NCBI RefSeq assembly: GCF_030695035.1
Contig: NZ_JAUYTT010000015.1
Span: 62,001 to 126,000, forward strand
DNA from: Frigidibacter sp.
GTDB lineage: Bacteria > Pseudomonadota > Alphaproteobacteria > Rhodobacterales > Rhodobacteraceae
Length of the DNA stretch: 64,000 nucleotides
Direction of reading: 5' to 3'
Made by a program: the position numbers and the translations under genes. The notes beneath the pieces are model-generated. The model had not been told where the DNA came from, did not search any database, and saw only the letters and a list, made by a program, of their open reading frames with translations. Shown one piece after another: positions 19,973 through 28,898 of this stretch; positions within the stretch are counted from its first letter, which is position 1; each line of letters begins with the position of its first letter.

Positions 19973-20066
19973 TGCGGGGCCAAGATGCCCCCGTGACGCG
20001 GGCCATGACATGCGCTAAGACGAGCCCGGCGCTAAGTGGGGCCGGGAACTGCAAGGGGGAAGGCCG

Positions 20067-20612
20067 ATGCGGGCGAAATTTGGCATCATCGTGATTGCGG
20101 GCGCGACCCTGTTGTCGCTGGCCGCCTGCGGTGACCGCAATGGCGTCCCCGAGCTGATGAACCTGCGCCAGAAGGGCGCGGGCGCCGACGAGTTCGGCAT
20201 CCTTCCGACCAAGCCGCTGGAACTGCCAGGGGATGTGGCCGCCCTGCCGGAGCCGACGCCCGGCGGCAGCAACCGCACCGACCCGACCCCCGAGGCGGAT
20301 GCCGTGGCCGCGCTTGGCGGTAATCCTGCAGCGCTTGGCCGTACCGGCGTGCCGGCGGGCGATGGCGGGCTGGTAGGCCACGCCGCGCGCTTTGGCACCT
20401 CTCCCGCGATCCGCGCGCAGCTTGCGGCCGAGGATCTGGACTATCGCCGCCGCAACGATGGCCGGCTGCTGGAGCGGGTGTTCAACGTGAACATCTACTA
20501 CAAGGCCTATGAGCCCTTGTCGCTGGACCAGTATGCCGAGCTGGAGCGCTGGCGCGCGATGGGCGTGCGCACCGTGGGCGCACCGCCAAAGGCCGTCGAA
20601 GCCGCGCGCTGA
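20067..20612 (+). CDS. DUF3035 lipoprotein (possible BamF-type subunit)
   Basis: A 181-residue lipoprotein: a signal peptide ends in the lipobox LAAC, with Cys21 as the predicted acylated residue, followed by a low-complexity proline/glycine stretch and FGILPTKPLELP, the DUF3035 hallmark. Proteins of this family are often named BamF, a presumed member of the alphaproteobacterial outer-membrane barrel assembly machinery; I regard that as plausible but unproven here. The gene follows lspA and precedes the M16 pair, all on the plus strand. Confidence 0.85.
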   Translation: MRAKFGIIVIAGATLLSLAACGDRNGVPELMNLRQKGAGADEFGILPTKPLELPGDVAALPEPTPGGSNRTDPTPEADAVAALGGNPAALGRTGVPAGDGGLVGHAARFGTSPAIRAQLAAEDLDYRRRNDGRLLERVFNVNIYYKAYEPLSLDQYAELERWRAMGVRTVGAPPKAVEAAR

Positions 20613-20710
20613 ACCGTCACTGCCGCTCACTTCCGCGTCACCCGTCTTGCGCCGTGCCGGCTTAGGGCTAGGGTGCGGGCCAGACGACCCGGACCTGGAA
20701 GGATAGCGGA

Positions 20711-22108
20711 ATGTGGATCAGGCATCTTGCGGCGATGGCGCTGGCCTTGCTGGTGGCGGCACCCGCGGTGGCAGAGGATGTGACCACCTTCACGCTTGAG
20801 AACGGGATGGAGGTCGTGGTGATCGAGGATCACCGCGCCCCGGCCGTCACGCACATGGTCTGGTACCGGATCGGCGCCGCGGATGAGCAGCCGGGCGTGT
20901 CGGGCGTCGCGCATTTTCTGGAACACCTGATGTTCAAGGGCACTGACGATATTGCGCCCAAAGAATTCTCGCGGATCGTGGAGGCGAATGGCGGGTCCGA
21001 CAACGCCTTCACCTCGCAGGACTACACCGCCTATTTCCAGCGCATCGCCGCCGACCGGCTTGGCCTGGTGATGGAGATGGAAGCGGACCGGATGCGCGAT
21101 CTGATCCTGTCCGAAGAGGATGTGGTGACCGAACGCGCGGTGATCCTGGAAGAACGCAGCCAGCGCACCGACAGCGACCCGGCCGCGCTGTTCGCGGAAC
21201 AGCGGATGGCGGCGCAGTTCCTGAACCATCCCTACGGCATCCCGATCATCGGCTGGCGGCATGAGATGGAGCAGCTGAGCCTGCAGGACGCGCTGGACTG
21301 GTATCGCCTCTACTACGCACCCAACAATGCGATCCTCATCGTCGCGGGTGATGTGGACCCGGCCGAGGTGAAGCGGTTGGCCGAAGTGCATTATGGCCCG
21401 CTGGAGCCCTCCGCCAATCTGCCCGAACGCACCCGCACCAGCGAGCCGCCGCAGCTGGCGGAACGGCGCATCGAATATTCCGACCCTCGCGTGGCGCAGC
21501 CCTATGTGGTGCGCACCTATCTGGCACCAGAGCGGAACGCCGGCGCGCAGGAGCAGGCCGCCGCGCTGACGCTGTTGGCCGATCTTCTGGGCGGGAACCA
21601 GCAAACCTCGGTCCTGGGCCGCAAGCTGAGCTTCGATACGCAGGTCGCGCTTTACACATCGGCCTTCTACGATGCGGTGTCGCTGGATGCCTCGACCTTC
21701 GGGCTGGCCATCGTGCCGGCGCCGGGGGTGGGTCTTGCCGAGGCCGAGGCGGCGCTGGATGCCGCGCTGGCGGAGTTCCTTGAGGAAGGCGTCGATCCGG
21801 CGCAGTTCGAGCGGATCAAGACCCAGATCCGCGCCGATGAGATCTATGCCCGCGACAGCGTCGATGGCCTCGCTCGCCGCTATGGCGCGGCCCTGACATC
21901 CGGCCTGACCGTGGCCGATGTGCAGGCCTGGCCGGAGGTGCTGGAGGCGGTGACGGAAGAAGACGTGATGGCCGCCGCCGCCGAAGTGTTCGACAAGCGC
22001 CGCGCCGTGACCGGCTGGCTGATGCAGACCGAGGCTGGCGGCGCGCCGGATACGGCTGGGCCCATGCCCGACCCGGCTGCGGCCGACCCTGTGGAGGTGA
22101 TGCAATGA
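20711..22108 (+). CDS. M16 family zinc peptidase (catalytic partner)
   Basis: A 465-residue pitrilysin-type peptidase with a signal peptide (LALLVAAPAVAE). The inverted zinc motif HFLEH is at residues 68-72 and the third ligand lies in VVTERAVILEER near 141-148. Two homologous halves are visible. It overlaps the next gene by four bases (ATGA), which encodes a related protein without the zinc motif; such pairs form a heterodimer in known bacterial M16B enzymes. The predicted location is periplasmic. Confidence 0.93.
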   Translation: MWIRHLAAMALALLVAAPAVAEDVTTFTLENGMEVVVIEDHRAPAVTHMVWYRIGAADEQPGVSGVAHFLEHLMFKGTDDIAPKEFSRIVEANGGSDNAFTSQDYTAYFQRIAADRLGLVMEMEADRMRDLILSEEDVVTERAVILEERSQRTDSDPAALFAEQRMAAQFLNHPYGIPIIGWRHEMEQLSLQDALDWYRLYYAPNNAILIVAGDVDPAEVKRLAEVHYGPLEPSANLPERTRTSEPPQLAERRIEYSDPRVAQPYVVRTYLAPERNAGAQEQAAALTLLADLLGGNQQTSVLGRKLSFDTQVALYTSAFYDAVSLDASTFGLAIVPAPGVGLAEAEAALDAALAEFLEEGVDPAQFERIKTQIRADEIYARDSVDGLARRYGAALTSGLTVADVQAWPEVLEAVTEEDVMAAAAEVFDKRRAVTGWLMQTEAGGAPDTAGPMPDPAAADPVEVMQ

Positions 22109-23415
22109 TCCGCGCCCTGTTTGCGGCCTGCGCCGCGCTGATGCTGGCCGCCCCCGCCGAGGCCGTGGAGATTCAGGAAATCACCTCGCCCGGCGGGATC
22201 GAGGCCTGGCTGGTGGAGGATCACTCGATCCCCTTCGTCGCGCTGGAACTGCGGTTCCGTGGCGGCGCCAGCCTTGATGCGCCCGGCAAGCGCGGCGCCA
22301 TCAACCTGATGACTGCGACAATTGAGGAGGGCGCGGGCGATCTGGATGCGCAGGGCTTTGCCGAGGCGCGCGAGGCGCTGGCCGCGACCTATCGCTTCAG
22401 CGTGGGCGATGACACGCTGTCGGTCTCTGCCCGGATGCTGACCGAGAACCGCGATGCGGCGGTGGACCTGCTGAAACTGGCGCTGACCGAGCCGCGGTTT
22501 GATACTGATGCGGTGGAACGGGTGCGCGGGCAGGTGCTGTCGGGCCTGCAATCTGACGCGCAGGACCCGGGCACGCTTGCGGGCCGCGCCTTCGACGCGC
22601 TGGCCTTTGGCGCGCATCCCTATGCCACGGCGCCGGATGGAACGCTGGAAAGCGTCGCGGCGCTGACGCGCGAGGATATCCTGGACGCCAAGGCCCGCAC
22701 CATCGCCCGCAACCGGGTGGTGGTGTCGGCGGTCGGCGACATCACCGCCGAGGATCTGGGCCTGTTGCTCGACAATCTGCTGGCCGATCTGCCCGAGACC
22801 GGCGCGGCGCTGCCCGGCGAGGCCGAAATGGGCCTGACCGGCGGCGTGACGGTCGTGGATTTCGACACGCCGCAATCGGTGGTGGTGTTCGGGCATGAGG
22901 GGCTCAAGCGCGACGATCCCGACTTCTTCCCGGCCTATATCCTCAACCAGATCCTCGGCGGCGGCGGCTTCTCCTCGCGGCTGATGCAAGAGGTGCGCGA
23001 GGCGCGGGGGCTGACCTATGGCGTCTATTCCTACATCGTGCCGCGCGATCATGCCGAAACCTGGCAGGGCAGCTTTGCCTCGTCGAACGACCGGGTGGCC
23101 GAGGCGATCGAGGTGGTGCGGGCGGAATGGGTGAAGGCGGCGGAGGGCGGCGTGACGGAGGCGGAGTTGGAGGCGGCGAAGACCTACCTGACCGGGTCCT
23201 ACCCGCTGCGGTTCGACGGCAACGGCCAGATCGCCGACATTCTGGTGGGGATGCAGCTGGATGATCTTCCGGCCGATTACGTCAACACCCGCAATGCGGA
23301 GGTGGAGGCGGTGACGCTGGAGGATATCGCCCGCGTGGCGGCGGAGCGGTTGCAGCCCGAGGATCTGCGCTTCGTGGTGGCGGGGCGGCCGGTGGCGCTG
23401 GAAGCCTCGAACTGA
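22105..23415 (+). CDS. M16 family protein lacking the zinc motif (partner subunit)
   Basis: A 436-residue protein with a signal peptide (ALMLAAPAEA). In the position of HxxEH it has GAINLMTATIEEG, so it cannot bind catalytic zinc, but it keeps the C-terminal GGGGFSSRLMQEVREARGLTYG substrate-binding segment. That pattern defines the non-catalytic half of M16B heterodimers. Start ATG 22105 overlaps the stop of the catalytic gene, implying coupled, roughly equal synthesis. Confidence 0.93.
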   Translation: MIRALFAACAALMLAAPAEAVEIQEITSPGGIEAWLVEDHSIPFVALELRFRGGASLDAPGKRGAINLMTATIEEGAGDLDAQGFAEAREALAATYRFSVGDDTLSVSARMLTENRDAAVDLLKLALTEPRFDTDAVERVRGQVLSGLQSDAQDPGTLAGRAFDALAFGAHPYATAPDGTLESVAALTREDILDAKARTIARNRVVVSAVGDITAEDLGLLLDNLLADLPETGAALPGEAEMGLTGGVTVVDFDTPQSVVVFGHEGLKRDDPDFFPAYILNQILGGGGFSSRLMQEVREARGLTYGVYSYIVPRDHAETWQGSFASSNDRVAEAIEVVRAEWVKAAEGGVTEAELEAAKTYLTGSYPLRFDGNGQIADILVGMQLDDLPADYVNTRNAEVEAVTLEDIARVAAERLQPEDLRFVVAGRPVALEASN

Positions 23416-23463
23416 CAGCCGAGGGCATGGCCGAATCTATAGGGCCATGCTAATTCTGGTGGC

Positions 23464-25293
23464 ATGAACGCCCCCACCCCCCATATGTCCCTCCCGCGCC
23501 CGGTGATCCGCCAGCTGGATGAGGGGGCCGTGAACCGCATCGCCGCCGGCGAGGTGGTCGAGCGCCCCGCCTCTGCGGTGAAGGAGCTGGTGGAAAACGC
23601 GCTCGATGCCGGGGCGCGGCGGATCGAGGTGGCCTATGCCGATGGTGGCAAGACGCTGATCCGGGTGACGGATGATGGTTGCGGGATGACTGCTGCCGAC
23701 CTGCCGCTGGCCCTCTCGCGCCATGCCACGTCGAAGATCGACGGGTCCGACCTGCTGGCAATCCACAGCTTCGGCTTTCGCGGTGAGGCACTGCCCTCGC
23801 TGGGGGCCGTCGGGCGGCTGACCATCACCTCGCGCGCCGAAGGGGCCGAGGCGGCGCGGATCGCGGTGTCGGGCGGGCGGGCGGAGGGCGTGCGGCCCGC
23901 GGCGCTGAGCGGCGGCACGGTGGTGGAGCTGCGCGACCTCTTCTACGCCACCCCCGCGCGGCTGAAATTCCTGCGCGGCGACCGGGCAGAGGCGCAGGCG
24001 ATTGCCGATGTGGTGCGGCGGCTGGCGATGGCAGAGCCCTATGTCGGCTTCACCCTGCGCGACGAGACGGGGGGCGAGGGACGGGTGATCCTGCGCGCCG
24101 ATGCCGAGCAGGGGGAGCTGTTCGGGGCCTTGCAGGCAAGGCTTTCCCGCATTCTGGGGCGCGAGTTTGCCGACAACGCGCTGCCGATTGACGCCGAACG
24201 CGAGGGGCTGCGGCTGACCGGCTTTGCGGCGCTGCCGACCTATTCGCGGGGCGCGGCGGTGGAGCAGTTCCTGTTCGTGAACGGCCGCCCGGTGCGGGAC
24301 AAGCTGCTGATCGGGGCGTTGCGGGCGGCCTATATGGATTTCCTGTCGCGCGACCGACACCCGGCGGCGGCGCTGTTCCTGACCTGCGATCCGCAGGCGG
24401 TGGATGTGAACGTGCATCCCGCCAAGGCCGAGGTGCGGTTCCGCGAGCCGGGGAATGCGCGGGGGCTGATCGTTTCGGCCCTGCGCCATGCGCTGGCGGG
24501 GGCGGGGCATAGGGCGTCATCTACCGTGGCGGGGGAGACGTTGGGGGCGATGCGGCCGGAAATCATCGGCGCGCCAAGGGTTTACCAGATGGACCGGCCC
24601 TCGATGGGCGCGGTGCGGACGGCCTGGGAGTTTCAGGCACCGCAGCCGACCCTGGCACCGGAACTGGCCGAGGCCTCGGCGCGGTATGAGGTGCCGGAGG
24701 CGGCCCCGGTCGCGCTGCCGCTGGGCGCGGCGCGGGCGCAGCTGCATGAGAATTACATCATCGCCCAGACCGAGACCGGCATCGTGATCGTCGATCAGCA
24801 CGCGGCGCATGAGCGGCTGGTTTATGAGCGGCTGAAGGCGCAGCGGGCGGGCAGCGGCGTGCCGGCGCAGGCGCTGCTGATCCCGGAAATTGTCGAGCTA
24901 TCCCAACATGATGCATCGCGGCTGCTGGAGTTGGCGCCGGAGCTGGCCACGCTGGGGCTGGTGCTGGAACCGTTCGGGGGTGGCGCGGTCGCGGTGCGGG
25001 AAACGCCAGCAATTCTGGGCGTGATCGATGCTGCGGCGCTGATCCGGGACATTCTCGATGAGCTGACCGATCTGGGCGACAGCCAGCAATTGCAGGCGCG
25101 GATCGACGCGGTGCTGAGCCGGATGGCCTGCCACGGCTCGGTGCGGTCGGGGCGGCAGATGCGGCCCGAGGAAATGAACGCGCTGCTGCGCGAGATGGAG
25201 GCGACGCCGCATTCGGGCCAGTGCAACCACGGCCGCCCGACCTATGTGGAACTGAAGCTGGCGGATATCGAGCGGCTGTTCGGGCGTAGGTGA
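23464..25293 (+). CDS. mutL: DNA mismatch repair protein MutL
   Basis: A 609-residue protein with a GHKL ATPase N-terminus ([27 protein letters not shown]) and a C-terminal dimerisation domain that keeps the endonuclease metal motif [12 protein letters not shown] beginning at Asp444. MutL with this motif nicks DNA in organisms without MutH, which fits an alphaproteobacterium. A CxH-type motif (QCNHGRPT) near the end is also typical. The in-frame ATG at 23488 is an alternative start. Confidence 0.97.
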   Translation: MNAPTPHMSLPRPVIRQLDEGAVNRIAAGEVVERPASAVKELVENALDAGARRIEVAYADGGKTLIRVTDDGCGMTAADLPLALSRHATSKIDGSDLLAIHSFGFRGEALPSLGAVGRLTITSRAEGAEAARIAVSGGRAEGVRPAALSGGTVVELRDLFYATPARLKFLRGDRAEAQAIADVVRRLAMAEPYVGFTLRDETGGEGRVILRADAEQGELFGALQARLSRILGREFADNALPIDAEREGLRLTGFAALPTYSRGAAVEQFLFVNGRPVRDKLLIGALRAAYMDFLSRDRHPAAALFLTCDPQAVDVNVHPAKAEVRFREPGNARGLIVSALRHALAGAGHRASSTVAGETLGAMRPEIIGAPRVYQMDRPSMGAVRTAWEFQAPQPTLAPELAEASARYEVPEAAPVALPLGAARAQLHENYIIAQTETGIVIVDQHAAHERLVYERLKAQRAGSGVPAQALLIPEIVELSQHDASRLLELAPELATLGLVLEPFGGGAVAVRETPAILGVIDAAALIRDILDELTDLGDSQQLQARIDAVLSRMACHGSVRSGRQMRPEEMNALLREMEATPHSGQCNHGRPTYVELKLADIERLFGRR

Positions 25294-25294
25294 G

Positions 25295-25330
25295 AAAAGC
25301 CGCGCAAGCCTTTGGGGCGGCGCGGTTTTC
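25295..25330 (+). terminator. probable terminator after mutL
   Basis: AAAA-CCGCGC near 25295-25305 pairs with GCGCGG-TTTT at 25320-25329, with one bulged base, and the right arm ends in a TTTTC run. The intervening loop is 14 bases. It lies directly after the mutL stop codon. Confidence 0.55.
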
Positions 25331-25396
25331 GGGATACAGAAGCTATGCAGAAACCATGCGGTTTTTATGCATCCGATTTGCCGCCACTCACCGCGC

Positions 25397-26044
25397 TCAG
25401 ATCCTGAAGAACGGCTGCGCAAGGCGCGGGATCAGGCTGCGGAAGCGCAGGGGCGCGTCGGTCGCGGCGAGGCAGATGCAGGGCAGGCCGGCTTCGGCGG
25501 TGGGGGTGTGCTGCACCGCCTCATCGGCAATCTCGACATCGCCGGGGCCGAAGCGGCCATCCTCATCCCGGAAGGCGCCTTGCAGGACCAGCGTCAGCTC
25601 GCGCCCGCGGTGGCCGTGGTCGGGCACGGCGGCACCGGCGGGGATATACAGCAGCCGGGCGCTGGCGCCGCGGTCGGTGCGCAGGATCGCCTGACGCACG
25701 CCCATGCCCACCGGGCGCCAGCGCACGGCAGCCAGATCGCCGCCGACGTAATCTTGCAGCGGGGCGGGGAACAGGCCACCGGCTTTGCGCACCCGCTCTG
25801 TCGGCGGGCCAGCGGCGATGCGGCGGAGCGTGGCTTGCAGGCTGTCTTCGGCAAGGTCCGCCGTTTCCAGCGCACCCAACAGCGAGCCGCCCACGGCCTC
25901 ATAGGCCTCGGACCGGGCGCGGCAGTCGTCGCAGAGCGACAGATGGACGGCGACGACAAGGCTGAACGCCTCGGGCAGGGTGCCGGCAGCATAGCCCATC
26001 AGAAGATCGTCGGTGAGGTGATGTTGAATGGTCATGGTGGTCAT
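25397..26044 (-). CDS. chrR: ChrR-type anti-sigma factor with cupin domain
   Basis: A 215-residue zinc-dependent anti-sigma factor. The N-terminal domain has the His plus HxxxCxxC zinc site; counted from the second ATG (26035) these are His6, His31, Cys35 and Cys38, the same numbering I recall for R. sphaeroides ChrR, so 26035 may be the real start. The C-terminal cupin-like domain contains PDHGHRGRELTLVLQGAF, needed in R. sphaeroides for release of sigma by singlet oxygen. The ATG at 26044 overlaps the rpoE stop (ATGA), coupling their synthesis. Confidence 0.95.
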   Translation of the reverse strand: MTTMTIQHHLTDDLLMGYAAGTLPEAFSLVVAVHLSLCDDCRARSEAYEAVGGSLLGALETADLAEDSLQATLRRIAAGPPTERVRKAGGLFPAPLQDYVGGDLAAVRWRPVGMGVRQAILRTDRGASARLLYIPAGAAVPDHGHRGRELTLVLQGAFRDEDGRFGPGDVEIADEAVQHTPTAEAGLPCICLAATDAPLRFRSLIPRLAQPFFRI

Positions 26045-26721
26045 TTCAGTTCATGGCGCAGGCGATCCAGCGCGAGCCGAATCCGGGATTTGATGGTGCC
26101 GAGCGGGAGGCCGGTGGCCGCCGCAATCTCGGTATGGGTGCGGTCGCCGAAATAGGCCTGCTCGATCAGTTCGCGTTGCTTGGGCGGAAGCTGGGTCAGC
26201 GCGGCGCCAAGGCGGGCGCTGTCTTGCCGCTGGGCCAGAACATCGGCCTGATCGGGCTCATGGTCCGGGCCCCATGTCAGGTCTTCGGGCTCTGGTCGCC
26301 GGGCGCGGCGCAGCGCGTCGATGCGGCGGTTGCGGGCGATGGTGAAGATCCATGTCGCCACGCTGGCGCGGGCCGGATCGTAGAGATGCGCCTTGTGCCA
26401 CAGCGTCGCCATCACGTCCTGCGCGCATTCCTCGGCCAGCGTGGCATCGGCGCCGGATTTCATCAGGAACGCCTTCACCCGCGGCGCGAAATGCCGGAAC
26501 AACGCGGCAAAGGCGGCGTTGTCGCGGGAATCGCGCACCCGCAGCAGCACGGCGCTCCAGTCGATGTCATCAGTTGCAGGCTGCACGGTCGGCTTTGTCT
26601 CCGCGATCGGGGCAGTCGGGATGGGACGCGCCCGGCGCGGGGCGGCCCTTACCCTGCCAGTGTAGGCAGGGCGCGGCGGGGATGCATCCGCAAAGTCGAG
26701 GGTGAGGGCATCGGTCAACAT
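26041..26721 (-). CDS. rpoE: ECF sigma factor RpoE (ECF11, singlet-oxygen response)
   Basis: Region 2 (ALFRHFAPRVKAFLMKSGAD, DPARASVATWIFTIARNRRIDALRR) and region 4 (LPPKQRELIEQAYFG, GLPLGTIKSRIRLALDRLR) match the ChrR-controlled sigma factor of R. sphaeroides. Start choice is uncertain. ATG 26721 gives 226 residues with a proline-rich N-terminal extension of about 45 residues; GTG 26586 gives 181, closer to the family size. A TGATCC-N18-TAACAG promoter ends four bases before ATG 26721, so a transcript from it would be leaderless for that ATG or would carry a long leader to GTG 26586. It is co-transcribed with chrR. Confidence 0.93.
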   Translation of the reverse strand: MLTDALTLDFADASPPRPAYTGRVRAAPRRARPIPTAPIAETKPTVQPATDDIDWSAVLLRVRDSRDNAAFAALFRHFAPRVKAFLMKSGADATLAEECAQDVMATLWHKAHLYDPARASVATWIFTIARNRRIDALRRARRPEPEDLTWGPDHEPDQADVLAQRQDSARLGAALTQLPPKQRELIEQAYFGDRTHTEIAAATGLPLGTIKSRIRLALDRLRHELK

Positions 26722-26725
26722 GAGG

Positions 26726-26755
26726 CTGTTACGCGGCAGCGCGGCGGCTGGATCA
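26726..26755 (-). promoter_or_regulatory. predicted RpoE-dependent promoter of rpoE-chrR
   Basis: On the minus strand TGATCC (26755-26750) is followed after exactly 18 bases by TAACAG (26731-26726). TGATCC is the -35 element of R. sphaeroides RpoE promoters. This indicates positive autoregulation. The -10 element lies four bases from ATG 26721. Confidence 0.7.
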
Positions 26756-26792
26756 CCCGGCCCTAGAAATGCCGCGCTGCAGGGGCGCCGAG

Positions 26793-26822
26793 TGATCCGC
26801 GGCGGGTGACCCGGCGTAGCCT
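26793..26822 (+). promoter_or_regulatory. predicted RpoE-dependent promoter of the ufaD-like operon
   Basis: TGATCC (26793-26798), an 18-base spacer and TAGCCT (26817-26822), about 28 bases before ATG 26851, with CCGGAG just ahead of the start. It mirrors the promoter on the opposite strand with the same spacing. Confidence 0.7.
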
Positions 26823-26850
26823 TGTGATAGCCAGATGACCGGAGTGCCGA

Positions 26851-28143
26851 ATGCCGTTTGAACACTTGCCCGCCCCGCCCCGCCGCATCGCCGTGATCGG
26901 TGGCGGCATCTCAGGGATGGCGGCGGCGCACCGGCTGGCGGCGGATCACCGGGTGACGCTGATCGAGGCTGCCCCGCGGCTGGGGGGCCATGCGCGCACC
27001 GTGCTGGCGGGGCGCCGCGGCGATCAGCCGGTGGATACCGGGTTCATCGTGTTCAACGAGGTGAACTATCCGCATCTGTGTGCGCTGTTCGCGGAACTGG
27101 ATGTGCCGATCGCGAAAAGCGACATGAGCTTTGGCGCGTCGATCGACGGGGGGCGCTTTGAATACGGGCTGAAATCGCTGGGCGCGGTCTTCGCGCAGAA
27201 GCGGCGGGCAGCGGACCCTCGGTTCTGGCGGATGCTGCGCGACATTATGCGCTTCAACCGCGAGGCGCTGGCGGCGGCGGATGATCCGGCCATGACCATT
27301 GGCGGGCTGCTGGACAAGCTGGGCACCGGGCCGTGGTTCCGCGATTACTACATCACCCCGCTGTCGGGCGCGATCTGGTCGACGCCGACGCGGGGGATCC
27401 TGGAGTTTCCGGCGCAGGCGATGCTGCAATTCTTCCGCAACCATGCGCTGCTGAGCCATACCGGCCAGCACCAGTGGTTCACGGTGCGCGGCGGGTCCAT
27501 CGAATATGTGCGGCGGTTGGAGGCTTCCTTGCGCGAGCGGGGGGTGCAGATCCGCACGGGCGCCTCGGTGGCGGGGGTTCGGCGGCCCGGCTATGGCGCC
27601 GAGGTGCGGATGGCGGGCGGCGAGTGGGAACTGTTCGACGAGGTGGTGATGGCGGTGCATTCCGACGATGCGCTGGCGCTGCTGTCGGATGGCTCGGGCC
27701 CCGAACGCGCGGCGCTGTCGGCCATCCGCTATCAGCCGAACGAGATGGTGCTGCACTCGGATGAAAGCGTGATGCCCAAGCGGCGGGCGGCCTGGGCCAG
27801 CTGGGTCTATACCGAGGAGGCGGGGCAACCGGCGGAACGGATCGACCTGACCTACTGGATGAACTCCTTGCAGCCGATCCCGATGGATGACCCGCTGTTC
27901 GTGACGCTGAACGGGCGGCGCAAGATCAGTGAGGCGCTGATCCATGACACGGCGACCTTCCGGCACCCGGTTTATGACCTGGCAGCGCTGGAGGGTCAGG
28001 CCCGCGTTCGGGCGCTGAATGGCACGAACCACAGCTGGTTCTGCGGGGCATGGATGAAGAACGGGTTTCACGAGGACGGGATCGCGAGTGCGGTCGAGGT
28101 GACGGACGGCATCGCGGCGCAGGCGCTGAGGGCTGTGGCATGA
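26851..28143 (+). CDS. FAD-dependent oxidoreductase, UfaD-like (COG2907)
   Basis: A 430-residue flavoprotein with an N-terminal dinucleotide motif IGGGISGMAA (residues 16-25) and amine-oxidase fold segments such as PVDTGFIVFNEVNYP, YYITPLSGAIWST and FCGAWMKNGFHEDG. The last segments resemble R. sphaeroides RSP_1091, reported as UfaD, a desaturase of methylated fatty acids in furan fatty acid synthesis and an RpoE target. It stands first in an operon driven by the putative RpoE promoter, and its stop overlaps the next start (ATGA). The family is firm; the UfaD role rests on homology and context. Confidence 0.88.
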   Translation: MPFEHLPAPPRRIAVIGGGISGMAAAHRLAADHRVTLIEAAPRLGGHARTVLAGRRGDQPVDTGFIVFNEVNYPHLCALFAELDVPIAKSDMSFGASIDGGRFEYGLKSLGAVFAQKRRAADPRFWRMLRDIMRFNREALAAADDPAMTIGGLLDKLGTGPWFRDYYITPLSGAIWSTPTRGILEFPAQAMLQFFRNHALLSHTGQHQWFTVRGGSIEYVRRLEASLRERGVQIRTGASVAGVRRPGYGAEVRMAGGEWELFDEVVMAVHSDDALALLSDGSGPERAALSAIRYQPNEMVLHSDESVMPKRRAAWASWVYTEEAGQPAERIDLTYWMNSLQPIPMDDPLFVTLNGRRKISEALIHDTATFRHPVYDLAALEGQARVRALNGTNHSWFCGAWMKNGFHEDGIASAVEVTDGIAAQALRAVA

Positions 28144-28898
28144 CGGTGGAGCATGTCCGCGGCCAGACCTACCATGCGCGGCATGGCGGGCCGGCGAATG
28201 CCTTCCGCTATGGGGTGGACTATGTGCTGCTGGAGGATGCCGAGGCGCCGGTCGCCGGGCCGCGGCTGTTCTCGCGGGGCCGGGGCAATGTGGCATCGGT
28301 GCAGGACCGCGACCATGGCGGCGCGCCGGGGCGGGGGCAGGGCGCGGTCTGGGTGCGCGAGGTGCTGATGGCCGAGGGTGTCTTCGTGCCGGGGCTGCGC
28401 ATCGGGCTGCTGACCCAGCCGCGGCTGCTGGGGCATGTGTTCAACCCGGTGTCGTTCTGGCTGTGCCGGGATGGGGAGGGCGCCTTGCGCGCCGTGGTGG
28501 CCGAGGTGACGAATACCTTTGGCGACCGGCACAGCTATCTGTGCGTGCGGGGCGGGCTGGAGCCGATCCGGCCCGAGGATGAGATCGTGGCGACGAAGGT
28601 GTTCCACGTCTCGCCGTTTCAGGATGTGGCGGGGGAGTATCGGTTCCGCTTCGACATCGGGGCGAAGCGGGTGGGGGTCTGGATCGACTACCACAATGGC
28701 AAGGGTGGGGTGCTGGCGACGCTGACGGGCAGGCGGGTGCCGCTGACCAATGCGGGGCTGCTGGGCGCGCTGCTGCGGCGGCCGTTTGGCAGCAGGCGGG
28801 TGCTGGCGCTGATCCATTGGCAGGCGCTGAAGCTGTTCGTGAAGGGCGCGCGGTATCGGGACCGGCCGCTGCCCCCCGTGGAAGAGGTGACGCGGTGA
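28140..28898 (+). CDS. DUF1365 protein, UfaO-like
   Basis: A 252-residue DUF1365 protein: an N-terminal YHARHGGPANAFRYGVDYVLL, a central LLTQPRLLGHVFNPVSFW and NTFGDRHSY, then KVFHVSPFQDV. DUF1365 regularly follows COG2907 genes, and in R. sphaeroides the corresponding RSP_1090 was reported as UfaO, required for oxygen insertion to make furan fatty acids. Start ATG 28140 overlaps the previous stop; upstream in-frame codons lie inside ufaD. It is co-transcribed with its neighbours, TGATG linking it to the next gene. Confidence 0.87.
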   Translation: MTVEHVRGQTYHARHGGPANAFRYGVDYVLLEDAEAPVAGPRLFSRGRGNVASVQDRDHGGAPGRGQGAVWVREVLMAEGVFVPGLRIGLLTQPRLLGHVFNPVSFWLCRDGEGALRAVVAEVTNTFGDRHSYLCVRGGLEPIRPEDEIVATKVFHVSPFQDVAGEYRFRFDIGAKRVGVWIDYHNGKGGVLATLTGRRVPLTNAGLLGALLRRPFGSRRVLALIHWQALKLFVKGARYRDRPLPPVEEVTR

